Assembly (NCBI RefSeq): GCF_947632075.1
Contig: NZ_CANRNX010000018.1
Span: 1-34,955 of the forward strand
Length of the DNA: 34,955 nucleotides
Reading direction: 5' to 3'
Source: an uncultured Flavobacterium sp.
GTDB lineage: Bacteria; Bacteroidota; Bacteroidia; Flavobacteriales; Flavobacteriaceae
Of the stretch, positions 1-8,353 are shown piece by piece (the stretch's first letter is position 1; the number at the start of each line of letters is the position of its first letter). The translations under genes were made by a program, and so were the position numbers. Below the pieces are notes generated by a model that was given only the letters and a program-made list of their open reading frames with translations, did no database searches and was not told the DNA's origin.

Positions 1-1
1 A

Positions 2-55
2 GTAAAGCCCGTTGAACGAAATAAAATTCAACGAATACCAAAACAAATCAAATAA
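2..55 (+). CDS. possible 3' end of an upstream gene (partial)
   Basis: One plus-strand frame is open from the window edge for 17 codons and stops with TAA at 53-55; the residues are basic (VKPVERNKIQRIPKQIK). A strong plus-strand terminator lies about 65 bases downstream, which fits the end of a plus-strand transcription unit. A second frame is open over almost the same length, so the choice of frame is uncertain. The fragment is too short to assign to a family. Confidence 0.3.
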   Translation, partial: VKPVERNKIQRIPKQIK

Positions 56-121
56 ATGAGTTAAACCGTAGGGAGCTAATAAAGTATTATGGAGTTGTCG
101 AAGTGTGACTTTAAGATATAC

Positions 122-152
122 GAGCAGTAATTTTAGGATTACTGCTCTTTTT
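122..152 (+). terminator. rho-independent terminator
   Basis: A perfect 10-bp stem, GAGCAGTAAT (122-131) with ATTACTGCTC (138-147), encloses a 6-nt loop and is followed by five T residues (148-152). The T tract is on the plus strand only, so it should end a plus-strand transcript entering from the left edge. Confidence 0.85.
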
Positions 153-231
153 GTGGTTGAAGTTGTGCTGTTTCAATCGTTTTTTGTTGTTTTTCAATTC
201 AACCAAACACAAGTTACCTTACCCGTAAAAA

Positions 232-411
232 TTAATTCACAGAAGCAAGTGTATTTCCGATAAGATACGCTTTCGGTGGTCCTCTTTGCCCAAAAACATG
301 CAAGGTGATTAGATTACCAACTTTACAACAATAGCATTTTTTATGTTGTGTTTTGAGTTTACCTAATCCTTCAAAGGTAATTCATTCAATAGTTTCTTTT
401 GTAATCTCCAT
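232..411 (-). pseudogene. relic resembling the C-terminus of an IS91-type transposase
   Basis: The minus strand reads from an ATG at 409-411 to TAA at 232-234 in one frame, broken by an internal TGA at 382-384. The readable part contains CYCCKVGNLITLHVFGQRGP followed by PK. As I know the family, IS91/Y2-type transposases end in a Cys-rich knuckle (CPxCxxG) followed by a hydrophobic strand and an RGPPK-like tail, and this segment matches that layout. No upstream catalytic part and no terminal repeats were found, so this is a decayed fragment. The rest of 153-572 holds no gene that I can support. Confidence 0.45.
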
Positions 412-572
412 GATGGCATAAACTGATCCAACAACAAAATAAAACGTTTATTATGGTTTGTAGGTAAATATATAAAATGTTAAAGTATAAAAGAAATTAT
501 TTTAAAAAGTTAAAAGGTTTGACAATACTATTTTATAGTATAGAAAATATGCTTTTATAGTTGTCTTCATTT

Positions 573-1307
573 TCAGTCATTTAAACACCTAAGCGTTGGC
601 AAAAGTTCCCACTCAATGAAAACACACGCCTGTGCAAGTTTTTGTAAATGAAAATAATCTAAATGTTCATCAACTGTATGTTCGTCATAATAGCCTACTG
701 ATATATTCGTACATTCAGGAATAACATTAATAAATCGGTCCGAGTCGGTGAAATAACCATGTGGCGACGGTTGGTATTGTAAGCCTTCTTGGTTAAGTGC
801 CTCACAAAGCGCCAAAGCAAAAAAATCAGAACAACATCGACCACTTTTTTGTTCCGTAATTACATCATGTGTGCCACTTCTGTCGAATGAAATCATTCGT
901 TGGTAATTAGAAAACAGATCGGTATGATGTTGCAACGCTTCTTTACTACCAACGCCACCTATTTCTTCTTTTATAAAAAAATAATACAACCCCGGAACGT
1001 TGTGATGAATCATGTATAACATAATAGTCATTCCGGCTTTGTCATCAGCGCCTAAAATTGTAAAACCATCAGTAAACACATAGCCAGTTGGTGCCACATG
1101 ATGAGTAATACTTTCTTGTTCATCGCCATAAGTATCTAAATGACAAGTAAAAACTGTTGTACTTGTCCCAATTTTTATAAAATAATTACCGGCTTTATCT
1201 TTTTTAATACCTTTTGGTAAGTATTTTTTTAGCTGATCTTCTTTGCCAGCTGGATAGGTCTTTTGAGTTAACGTAAGAAATGTAGAAAGAATGTCGAATG
1301 TTTTCAT
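573..1307 (-). CDS. M20/M28/M42-type zinc aminopeptidase-like protein
   Basis: A 244-aa cytosolic metallopeptidase-like protein. Counted from the chosen start, all expected co-catalytic zinc residues are visible: H56 in CHLDT with D58, D88/D89 in GADDKAG, E114-E115 in KEEIGGVGS, D142 in SFDRSG and H210 in YYDEH. This is the H-D-E-E-D-H pattern of the M20/M28/M42 clan; peptidase T-like or M42-like enzymes are the nearest guess, and the substrate cannot be told. The frame continues upstream to an ATG at 1349, but those codons lie upstream of the -7 box at 1332-1339, so MKTFDILS at 1307 is the better start. The promoter is one of seven sharing a 15-bp upstream element, and the gene is divergent from a repeat-protein pseudogene under a mirror-image promoter. 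Confidence 0.8.
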   Translation of the reverse strand: MKTFDILSTFLTLTQKTYPAGKEDQLKKYLPKGIKKDKAGNYFIKIGTSTTVFTCHLDTYGDEQESITHHVAPTGYVFTDGFTILGADDKAGMTIMLYMIHHNVPGLYYFFIKEEIGGVGSKEALQHHTDLFSNYQRMISFDRSGTHDVITEQKSGRCCSDFFALALCEALNQEGLQYQPSPHGYFTDSDRFINVIPECTNISVGYYDEHTVDEHLDYFHLQKLAQACVFIEWELLPTLRCLND

Positions 1308-1331
1308 AAGCAAGGGTTTTAAAATGCTGTA

Positions 1332-1364
1332 CAAAACTAAATACATCATGTGCAGCTATACTTC
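1332..1364 (-). promoter_or_regulatory. shared-element promoter for the peptidase gene (copy 1)
   Basis: Read on the minus strand: GAAGTATAGCTGCAC (1364-1350), exactly 10 nt, then the -7 box TAGTTTTG (1339-1332), a match to the Bacteroidota TAnnTTTG. The peptidase ATG follows at 1307. The 15-mer is identical to copy 7 at 30581, 29 kb away. There is no canonical -33 TTG; the 15-bp element occupies that region. Confidence 0.75.
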
Positions 1365-1376
1365 AATAATAAATTT

Positions 1377-1409
1377 GAAGCACAACTGCACACTTACCTT
1401 CTACTTTTG
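1377..1409 (+). promoter_or_regulatory. shared-element promoter for the WDW-repeat gene (copy 2)
   Basis: GAAGCACAACTGCAC (1377-1391), 10 nt, then TACTTTTG (1402-1409). It is divergent to copy 1, so the two 15-bp elements form an inverted repeat with a 12-nt spacer. The first ATG downstream is at 1431. Confidence 0.72.
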
Positions 1410-1430
1410 TAAAAACTAAAAACACTATAT

Positions 1431-2176
1431 ATGATTACATCTTCATACTCCTTTACCATATCAAAAGAAAATTTAACAACAGTAGTTGATTTTTTATTAA
1501 CCGATGCATTACCCCATAAACAGAAAAAAAGGGTTTTTAAAGACAGTAGCTACTAAATATTCTCAAAATTTTGTAGAGGTGCTTTCTGCTCAATATTCAT
1601 GGACTACTTTAAGTTTGAAACAATTTGGCGATCAGTTAAATTGGACTAGTTTAAGTAAAAATAACGCCTTGTTTTCTATCACAAATTATAGTGCTGATCA
1701 ATTAAGCGGTTTATATTATATAAACGCTTACTTTTCTTGTGATTAACCTACCCAACAAACTTTTTGGACAGTTGATACTAGTAGATACTTTTATAGACTA
1801 TTGGGATTGGGACAAACTAAGTAGAAACCCCTATTTACCGTGGAGTAAAAACTTTATTTTACGATATGCCGAACGATGGAACTGGAGCCGTTTAAGCTAT
1901 TCATCTTTCTTGCCGTGGTCAGTGGATTTTATTGAAGCTTTTAAAGACCAATGGGATTGGACTTCATTAAGTGAAAACAAAACACTGCCTTGGTCGGTAT
2001 TATTTATAAAATCGTTCCAAGATTGTTGGGATTGGCCAAAATTAAGTGGTAATGAAACTTTGCCCTGGACAGATGTTTTTGAAAGTTTTATAGACTATTG
2101 GGATTGGGATTATTTAAGTTGTAACTCTTCCCTGCCATGGTCTGAGTGTTGTTGTAAGCTCCCCCAAAAAACTTAA
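1431..2176 (+). pseudogene. frameshifted gene for a 25-residue WDW/LPWS repeat protein
   Basis: Translation from the ATG at 1431, about 20 nt after a good -7 box, gives MITSSYSFTISKENLTTVVD and continues to a stop near 1554. The sense continues in the next frame (stop at 1744-1746) and then in the third frame to 2176, so there are two frameshifts: one near the A7G3 run around 1525 and one around 1720-1740. The last part holds tandem repeats of 25, 25, 25 and 24 residues with the pattern LPWSxxFIxxFxDxWDWxxLSxN, and the middle part holds degenerate versions (YSWTTLSL, LNWTSLSK). The 3' end breaks off inside a repeat (LPWSECC). I do not recognise a named family; Trp-rich tandem repeats suggest a solenoid binding protein. 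Programmed frameshifting is possible but unlikely with two shifts and a truncated end. Confidence 0.6.
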
Positions 2177-2323
2177 CTTAGGTACCGTAGAATAATTATT
2201 TAATTTTACAATATGTACTTACTCGGGTGCTTACCGTTGATTGATGAAGAGGTTGTTGGGAAGGTCTTAATTTCATTCTAAAAACAGAGTTAAATTAGAA
2301 TATTTTTGTTTAAGGCGTAATAA

Positions 2324-2353
2324 AAAGGCTATACATATAAAATGATAGCCTTT
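2324..2353 (-). terminator. terminator of the defence operon
   Basis: A perfect 9-bp stem, AAAGGCTAT (2324-2332) with ATAGCCTTT (2345-2353), encloses a 12-nt loop. On the minus strand the stem runs directly into TTTTTATT. It lies about 80 bases beyond the stop codon of the helicase gene. The plus-strand T tract is weaker. The rest of 2177-2431 shows no gene. Confidence 0.65.
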
Positions 2354-2431
2354 CTATTAATTGAATCTTCCATTAACTAAAATAGATGATTTACCGTTAT
2401 GTCATTTGTTCGCCATTTTTTATGAGAGCCC

Positions 2432-5400
2432 TTAAATTTCTTTAATTGTGACAAAATATTTTAGATCTTCCTTAAACCTTTTTTTAATTATTAGATCTAA
2501 ATCTAAAATTTCATCTGTGGGATACAAATACCATTCTTTAAATTGATTACAACCTATACCATGTGCAAGACCTCCATCAACAACTATATTCATTTCTATA
2601 GTGTCGTTGTAAATTTTTAGAGTACGAGCATGCTCAGTATCAGTCATTTCAAAGCTTTGAACATCTATATTTCCCTTTGGAACTATATGTTTTAATAAAT
2701 CTTTTAGAAAAGTATCTCGAGTACTTGATTGCTGAAAATTATAAAAAAACTTTTCTGGCAAAATATTTCCATTACTTTCTAACTCTAAATTTCTAATAGA
2801 AATAGTATTATATTCACATTGAACATAGTTTTTAAAACCCTTCAGAAAATGAGAAACTAAAACGCAAGCAAAAGGTGATGTAATGTAACGATCATTATAT
2901 TCAACTTTAAAAATTTTATCTTTTAAAATTTCTAATCTCTTTCCATTAATCTTATCAAGAACTAAACTAACTAAATCTTTAGATAAGGTATTTTCGCAAA
3001 ATTCACCATTAGTAATTCTTAAATCAAATACATTAGTTAAACTAGTTAAAATAGCATTCATATCGATTAATTCATAGTCACATTCTACAGCATTAACCAG
3101 TTTATATACATTATTACAGTTTGTGCCCCAATCTTTATTTAAAGATTCTATCAATTGATTGTCACCTGTATAATAGCAACTTTTTTGGTCAGAAGTATTA
3201 ATTTCTGCTATTTTAATCAACTGATTTTCTTCTAAATTATTAGTGTAATACAATTTACCAATGCGTGAAAGATTGATCAATTTAATTAGATTATAAATTT
3301 CAAAACTATTATCAAGAATTGGAAAGTTTTTAATTACAAATTTCTTTTTGACACTCTTATCAAATGATTCTAAAAAGAATAATTCATCAATATTCCAATT
3401 GTCAAAATTATTATCTACAAATAAAACAATCTCTTTTAAATCATCTATTCTAGTTATTTTAATTAATTCCTGACGAATGTTATAAAAATTATATTTAAAA
3501 TCTGAATTCAAATTTAGTATTTCTTCAGGTACTTTTCTACGATCTACATCTCTTAACCATTCTAAAGCAATTTCTCTATTTAAATTTGAAATATAAAATT
3601 GTGTATTTCTATCAATTAAACATTTCGTGCAAGCGTTGGTACATGTACACGATAATCTTTTTATAGAATTAGAAAAAATTTGCTCTGCAAAGTTATCAAA
3701 CTGAACAGAATAACCAGCTCCTCCTTTTACTGTATCATAAATAAAAATAGATCTATAACCATTATACTGCTTAACCCCAAAACTTAATTCTTGTTCATCA
3801 ATAGCTAAAAGGTGCGCAAACTCTTTACAAAATGTAGCTCCTAAAGTATATAACAAATCAAAATCATTAGAATATATTCCGTTATTTGAAATTCGAATCT
3901 CGCAATAATTTGTTTTTAAACGTGCTCCTAAAACAACATTTCTACGAATAGATGTTAAAGGGTTTTCATTCCCTATACACAAATTATTCCCTTGACTTCT
4001 ATAATTGCCTCCTCTTAAACGGGTATGGTTAATTAAATCTCTTGAATCTTGAGAAGCTCTACCGCATTGTAAGCAAACATGAAAGCCAGAACCATAACCT
4101 GCATTATAAAAAATAATTTCTCCATTTTCATTTGATGTTCTCATCTCAAATAAATTGGAAGAATTACTTTCCCATGGCAATATATTCAATAATAAAGGAT
4201 CTACATAATTAGAATATTGATTTTCTGATATACTCCTTGTTTTTTCACCATTTGCATCAACTGCAAAACCCACTGGCTGAATTAATTCTGTATAATTATT
4301 ATTATCAGCTGGAAGATTATTAAGTCCAACAAAGCTATTACCGTTACAATGAGGACAAGGGGCGTTAAAATTGTTTTCCTCTATATAATTTTCTACAACT
4401 CTTTGATAACCACATTTCCTACAACATTGAATGGTTTCTTTATCAAAATTAGTTCCTCTAAAATTATTTAAAATAATACCTTCAGATTTATAATTAAAAC
4501 CGTTAATCACTAAATACTTACCAGGTGTAAATTCAGATAAAGCACGTGTTATGTAATACGAAGGCAAAGAATTATTATGATTGTGCTTATAAATATTATT
4601 TATTTGATCTCTGTATCTATTATCAAACTCTAATATCCCTGTTGGAATACCAGCTGTTGGCAAAAAACCTTCTTCAGCTAATGTAGAAAAAGCATTTTTA
4701 GCCAAAAAATTTCTTTGTTGGATGGAAATAGATCTGTAAGAAAGATTAGCATCATTTAACCCTTCAACTTTCATACTTTCTAATTTGCCTTCAAAGCCAA
4801 TTTTTTTATTGTCTAAGTTTTTGTAAAAATCTAAAAATGAAACACGCGTATTATATATTAAATTTCTAGTATCTTCTAAAGCCAATATGGTACCTTTTAC
4901 AAGACTGTTTACTGGTACAATCATTATTTCTAACGCAGAACTTTCCAGCCAACCAACAAACTCATTGCGAAAATTAAAATTCTCTTCATTAAAGAAAAAA
5001 GTACTAATACTATCATTTATATTAATTCCCACTCTTGGATACTCATTCCGAATAAAATAACTAAACAGTAATGAATTAACATGACGTTGAACAACCGTTT
5101 TGCTCGAAAATGTTATAAAAGGAGCAGCTATTACATGTTTTAAAGCCCATAAAGGATTTTCCATTACAGACATACCAATCGGATTTTGACCACAAATAGT
5201 GTAAGCTAAAGCTTTACTTTCTTGAGAACGACCTGCCCTACCTGCCCGTTGTAAATAATTTGCTGGATTAGGAGGAACATTATTCATTAAAACGGTTGAA
5301 ATACCTTTTATATCCACACCCATTTCCATAGTTGTAGAACAGTTTAAAATATTAATTTCACCTTTTTTTATTTTATCTTCTAAGATTTGTAAACGAGTTG

Positions 5401-8353
5401 ATGACTGTTGAGCTGAATGTTCGCCTGATAAATACAATGGCCGATTTAAAATTAATTTCTCTAAATACGAATTCCATACCCCTTGACCTTTCCATATTAT
5501 AGAATTCTCTTCAATCCATTGCTTTGTTCTATCTATATCATAAGTATTCGTATTTAAATCATAATGAAAAGGATACGGAAATTCTGGAAAATCAAATGTT
5601 TTAGATAAATCTATTCGATATCTATCTATTGTTTCTTCATTAAATTTACCCTTTATCCAAGGTGAAATTCCTTTAAAATTCACATCGACTAAACGTTTAT
5701 TTATAGGACATAACCATAAAACATTTGGTATTTTAAATACAACATTTTCATCTAAAGTAAAAGTATAACTCTCAGTACGAGGTGAATAATTAAGATGATT
5801 AGATATAAAATTCCACATCTCTGATAAAATCTTGTTAATTTTAATTTCATCTTCATCTTCTATTTCATTAGAATTAGTATATCCTAAACCTGCACAAATA
5901 ATAAAACTCAATTTATTTATTCTAGCTTGTTTTGTAAATTTTGGCCATCTACTATTTCGTTCGCTATCTGGAGAGTATAATTTATAGGATCTTAATTCTC
6001 TATTTAAAAGATTTTTAAATTCATTATCTATTTTTATATGAAATCTACTCCTAATGAAATAGTCAAATCCAATTTTTAATAAATTTTTCCATTCTCCTAA
6101 GTCTATATCTATATTTAAATCTGTAAATGATTGAGGAATATTATCTACATTTTCAACACAAGGATATGAAATACTTAATAACCCCAAATTCTCTAATGAT
6201 TGTTCTCTTCTGAATTTTTTACCAAAATTACTGAACAAGATTGCACGAGCTAGGTTACGTTTATCGTTAACATTGACATTATCGCTATCTAAATAGTAAC
6301 TTGCAATTTCATTAAACTCATCATCGTTAATTAAAAAATTCACAAGATCATTCCACACTAATCCTTTTGAATGATATTTTTCTGTTAATTCTTTTAAATA
6401 CAATTCATATCTAACTTTATCGTTATGTTCCAACAATTCTAGAATAACTCTTTCATTTTCTGTAAAACTTTTGGGGCTATCCTCCCAAAGTTTGTGGAAT
6501 ATTTTAGACTTTACCCAATTGTTTTCTGTTTCAATGTTTATTAAAGCTGAAATTTTAGCAGTTCCTTGTCTACTATCTGTAAATGATATGTATTTATGAC
6601 CATCCCATAAGGTCCTATCAGTTTTATCACCATCTTCCATAGAATAAGAGTTTTCTAACAAAACATCAGATAAAATTCTATTCTTAAAAGAAGAAGAAAT
6701 TCTGAAATGGTAAGGCTGTTTTATTACTTCATGACAATAAGGGCAAACTGATTTATCATTCTCCTGAATTGAAACAAAAACTTCATCATAATTTTTTACT
6801 CCATTTCTGTCAATTGAGAAAGGAATTAAACTTTCATGACGTAATACCTTATCATTATAATTTGTAAAATAAAATTGATTCTCATTAATTGTTGCTTCAT
6901 CCTCTTCGTTATCATCTATTTCTGAATCTAATATGAACGGATCAGAAACAATTTGGTTAGATAAACTAAGAATTACTTCATTTCCAATATGTTTCAAATT
7001 ACCTTTTAATAAATGATTTGAACAACATTCACATTCCACTAATTCAAACATTGGATAATTACATGATCTACAATTTCTACTTGCAGTACTTGTAATATTC
7101 CCCAAATGAAAAGGCACTTCTTGATCGCAACACTCTGGATTTGAGCAAACATATAGACCACTTATAGCTTTTGAGAAATAATGACCTCTTAAACGAATTA
7201 AAGAATCATTATTTAGTTCGTTTCTTTTCTGACTTAATTCATCTATAATCTGTAATTGTTCTAATCTTGATCTATTTGATTTATTGTAAAATTTACTTAT
7301 ACTACTTAATAAAACACTATCTTCTTTATGAATAAACTCTCTTACTTTTTTGTGAATTATTTCATTTTCAATACCTAAATTATCTTCCAAAGTAGGTAAA
7401 TATCTTTTTCCATCAATAAACGTAATTTGATCTTTATCAATTCCACACAGATCAGACATAAACTTTATCAATTCGTTAGAACTATTATCGTCATTACCAA
7501 CTGTTGCAGAAGTAATTGCAAAACGTATGTCTTTTAGATTTACACTAAATGCGTCTATTATTCTTCTAATTAATAATGCAATATCGGTAGCAAATGTTCC
7601 TTTCAATGTATGTGCTTCGTCTAATAGAATCCAACGTAATGTACCTTGAGAGTTTTCCAAAAATTTTACATCAGAATTACGTACCAATATATACTCTAAC
7701 ATCGATGGATTTGTAAACAGAATATTAGGAGGAGTAGCACGCATTCGTTTTCTATTTAGAATTTCTAAACCTCTATCATTACCATCTTCTTCAGTATTAC
7801 CATTATACACACCAAACGTTATATTACCTAAAGCTTCAGCCCAAACTCTTAGCCTATCCATTTGAGAATTTATTAATGCATTTAATGGATAAAGAAAGAT
7901 AGCATTTACACCAGGTCGTATGTTTGCAGCTTCTCCATTATTTTTATTAGATCTGTATATATCATGTAGAACAGGCAACATAAAACATTCTGTTTTACCA
8001 GAACCTGTCCCTGTAGTTACAGCTATAGATTTCTTATCTAAAAGCATTGCTTCCCAACTTCTCAGCTGATGAAGATATGGTTTTCTTTGTTTAGGAAACC
8101 TGTAATTACCTTGATCTATAGCATCTAATCGATCCATAAAATCTGTATCAAAAATATTTGATAGATCTCCAAAAGTAACCTCCGCACTTGTCCAAGGCTG
8201 CATAGATTGGAAAACAGGTTCTGCCATAATCGGCTCTTTTTCCAAAAGAGCTTTTATTGTGTTTTGAAATTCAATATTACCAGAAGCCCATAAAGACAAT
8301 ATGGTATCTTTAATTCTATTTTCTGCTTCAAAATAAGTCTTAGTAAAATTCAT
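2432..8353 (-). CDS. large DEAH-box helicase with zinc clusters and DUF1998/MZB domain
   Basis: A 1973-aa superfamily 2 helicase. Visible motifs are a Gln near residue 96, Walker A TGTGSGKT (114-121), LLDEAH (243-248), TSAT (281-284), motif V TTMEMGVDI and motif VI QRAGRAGRS (about 1033-1041). The two RecA-like lobes are separated by roughly 700 residues containing CxxC clusters (CRSCNYP, CECC, CPYC). Around 1490-1600 are YDTVKGGAGY and CTCTNACTKCL, the signature of DUF1998/MZB seen in MrfA-type helicases and in DISARM DrmB. About 370 further residues end in TEHARTLKI and VDGGLAHGIG, faintly like an MIT C-terminal (PLD-fold) domain. The ATG overlaps the stop of the upstream 988-aa gene by one base (TAATG), implying coupled translation and probably a joint complex. 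It is the last gene of the operon. A defence role is inferred from context. Confidence 0.85.
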   Translation of the reverse strand: MNFTKTYFEAENRIKDTILSLWASGNIEFQNTIKALLEKEPIMAEPVFQSMQPWTSAEVTFGDLSNIFDTDFMDRLDAIDQGNYRFPKQRKPYLHQLRSWEAMLLDKKSIAVTTGTGSGKTECFMLPVLHDIYRSNKNNGEAANIRPGVNAIFLYPLNALINSQMDRLRVWAEALGNITFGVYNGNTEEDGNDRGLEILNRKRMRATPPNILFTNPSMLEYILVRNSDVKFLENSQGTLRWILLDEAHTLKGTFATDIALLIRRIIDAFSVNLKDIRFAITSATVGNDDNSSNELIKFMSDLCGIDKDQITFIDGKRYLPTLEDNLGIENEIIHKKVREFIHKEDSVLLSSISKFYNKSNRSRLEQLQIIDELSQKRNELNNDSLIRLRGHYFSKAISGLYVCSNPECCDQEVPFHLGNITSTASRNCRSCNYPMFELVECECCSNHLLKGNLKHIGNEVILSLSNQIVSDPFILDSEIDDNEEDEATINENQFYFTNYNDKVLRHESLIPFSIDRNGVKNYDEVFVSIQENDKSVCPYCHEVIKQPYHFRISSSFKNRILSDVLLENSYSMEDGDKTDRTLWDGHKYISFTDSRQGTAKISALINIETENNWVKSKIFHKLWEDSPKSFTENERVILELLEHNDKVRYELYLKELTEKYHSKGLVWNDLVNFLINDDEFNEIASYYLDSDNVNVNDKRNLARAILFSNFGKKFRREQSLENLGLLSISYPCVENVDNIPQSFTDLNIDIDLGEWKNLLKIGFDYFIRSRFHIKIDNEFKNLLNRELRSYKLYSPDSERNSRWPKFTKQARINKLSFIICAGLGYTNSNEIEDEDEIKINKILSEMWNFISNHLNYSPRTESYTFTLDENVVFKIPNVLWLCPINKRLVDVNFKGISPWIKGKFNEETIDRYRIDLSKTFDFPEFPYPFHYDLNTNTYDIDRTKQWIEENSIIWKGQGVWNSYLEKLILNRPLYLSGEHSAQQSSTRLQILEDKIKKGEINILNCSTTMEMGVDIKGISTVLMNNVPPNPANYLQRAGRAGRSQESKALAYTICGQNPIGMSVMENPLWALKHVIAAPFITFSSKTVVQRHVNSLLFSYFIRNEYPRVGININDSISTFFFNEENFNFRNEFVGWLESSALEIMIVPVNSLVKGTILALEDTRNLIYNTRVSFLDFYKNLDNKKIGFEGKLESMKVEGLNDANLSYRSISIQQRNFLAKNAFSTLAEEGFLPTAGIPTGILEFDNRYRDQINNIYKHNHNNSLPSYYITRALSEFTPGKYLVINGFNYKSEGIILNNFRGTNFDKETIQCCRKCGYQRVVENYIEENNFNAPCPHCNGNSFVGLNNLPADNNNYTELIQPVGFAVDANGEKTRSISENQYSNYVDPLLLNILPWESNSSNLFEMRTSNENGEIIFYNAGYGSGFHVCLQCGRASQDSRDLINHTRLRGGNYRSQGNNLCIGNENPLTSIRRNVVLGARLKTNYCEIRISNNGIYSNDFDLLYTLGATFCKEFAHLLAIDEQELSFGVKQYNGYRSIFIYDTVKGGAGYSVQFDNFAEQIFSNSIKRLSCTCTNACTKCLIDRNTQFYISNLNREIALEWLRDVDRRKVPEEILNLNSDFKYNFYNIRQELIKITRIDDLKEIVLFVDNNFDNWNIDELFFLESFDKSVKKKFVIKNFPILDNSFEIYNLIKLINLSRIGKLYYTNNLEENQLIKIAEINTSDQKSCYYTGDNQLIESLNKDWGTNCNNVYKLVNAVECDYELIDMNAILTSLTNVFDLRITNGEFCENTLSKDLVSLVLDKINGKRLEILKDKIFKVEYNDRYITSPFACVLVSHFLKGFKNYVQCEYNTISIRNLELESNGNILPEKFFYNFQQSSTRDTFLKDLLKHIVPKGNIDVQSFEMTDTEHARTLKIYNDTIEMNIVVDGGLAHGIGCNQFKEWYLYPTDEILDLDLIIKKRFKEDLKYFVTIKEI

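Noticed and set aside
1308..1349. Longer peptidase start at 1349
   Set aside because: Its first codons lie upstream of and across the -7 box at 1332-1339, so they would not be in the transcript; the zinc peptidase fold begins after MKTF.
2432..8353. Complete DISARM system
   Set aside because: DUF1998 and a helicase occur together here in one protein, but no drmC phospholipase D gene and no DISARM-type DNA methylase pair were found; the methylase present is a type I HsdM with HsdS.
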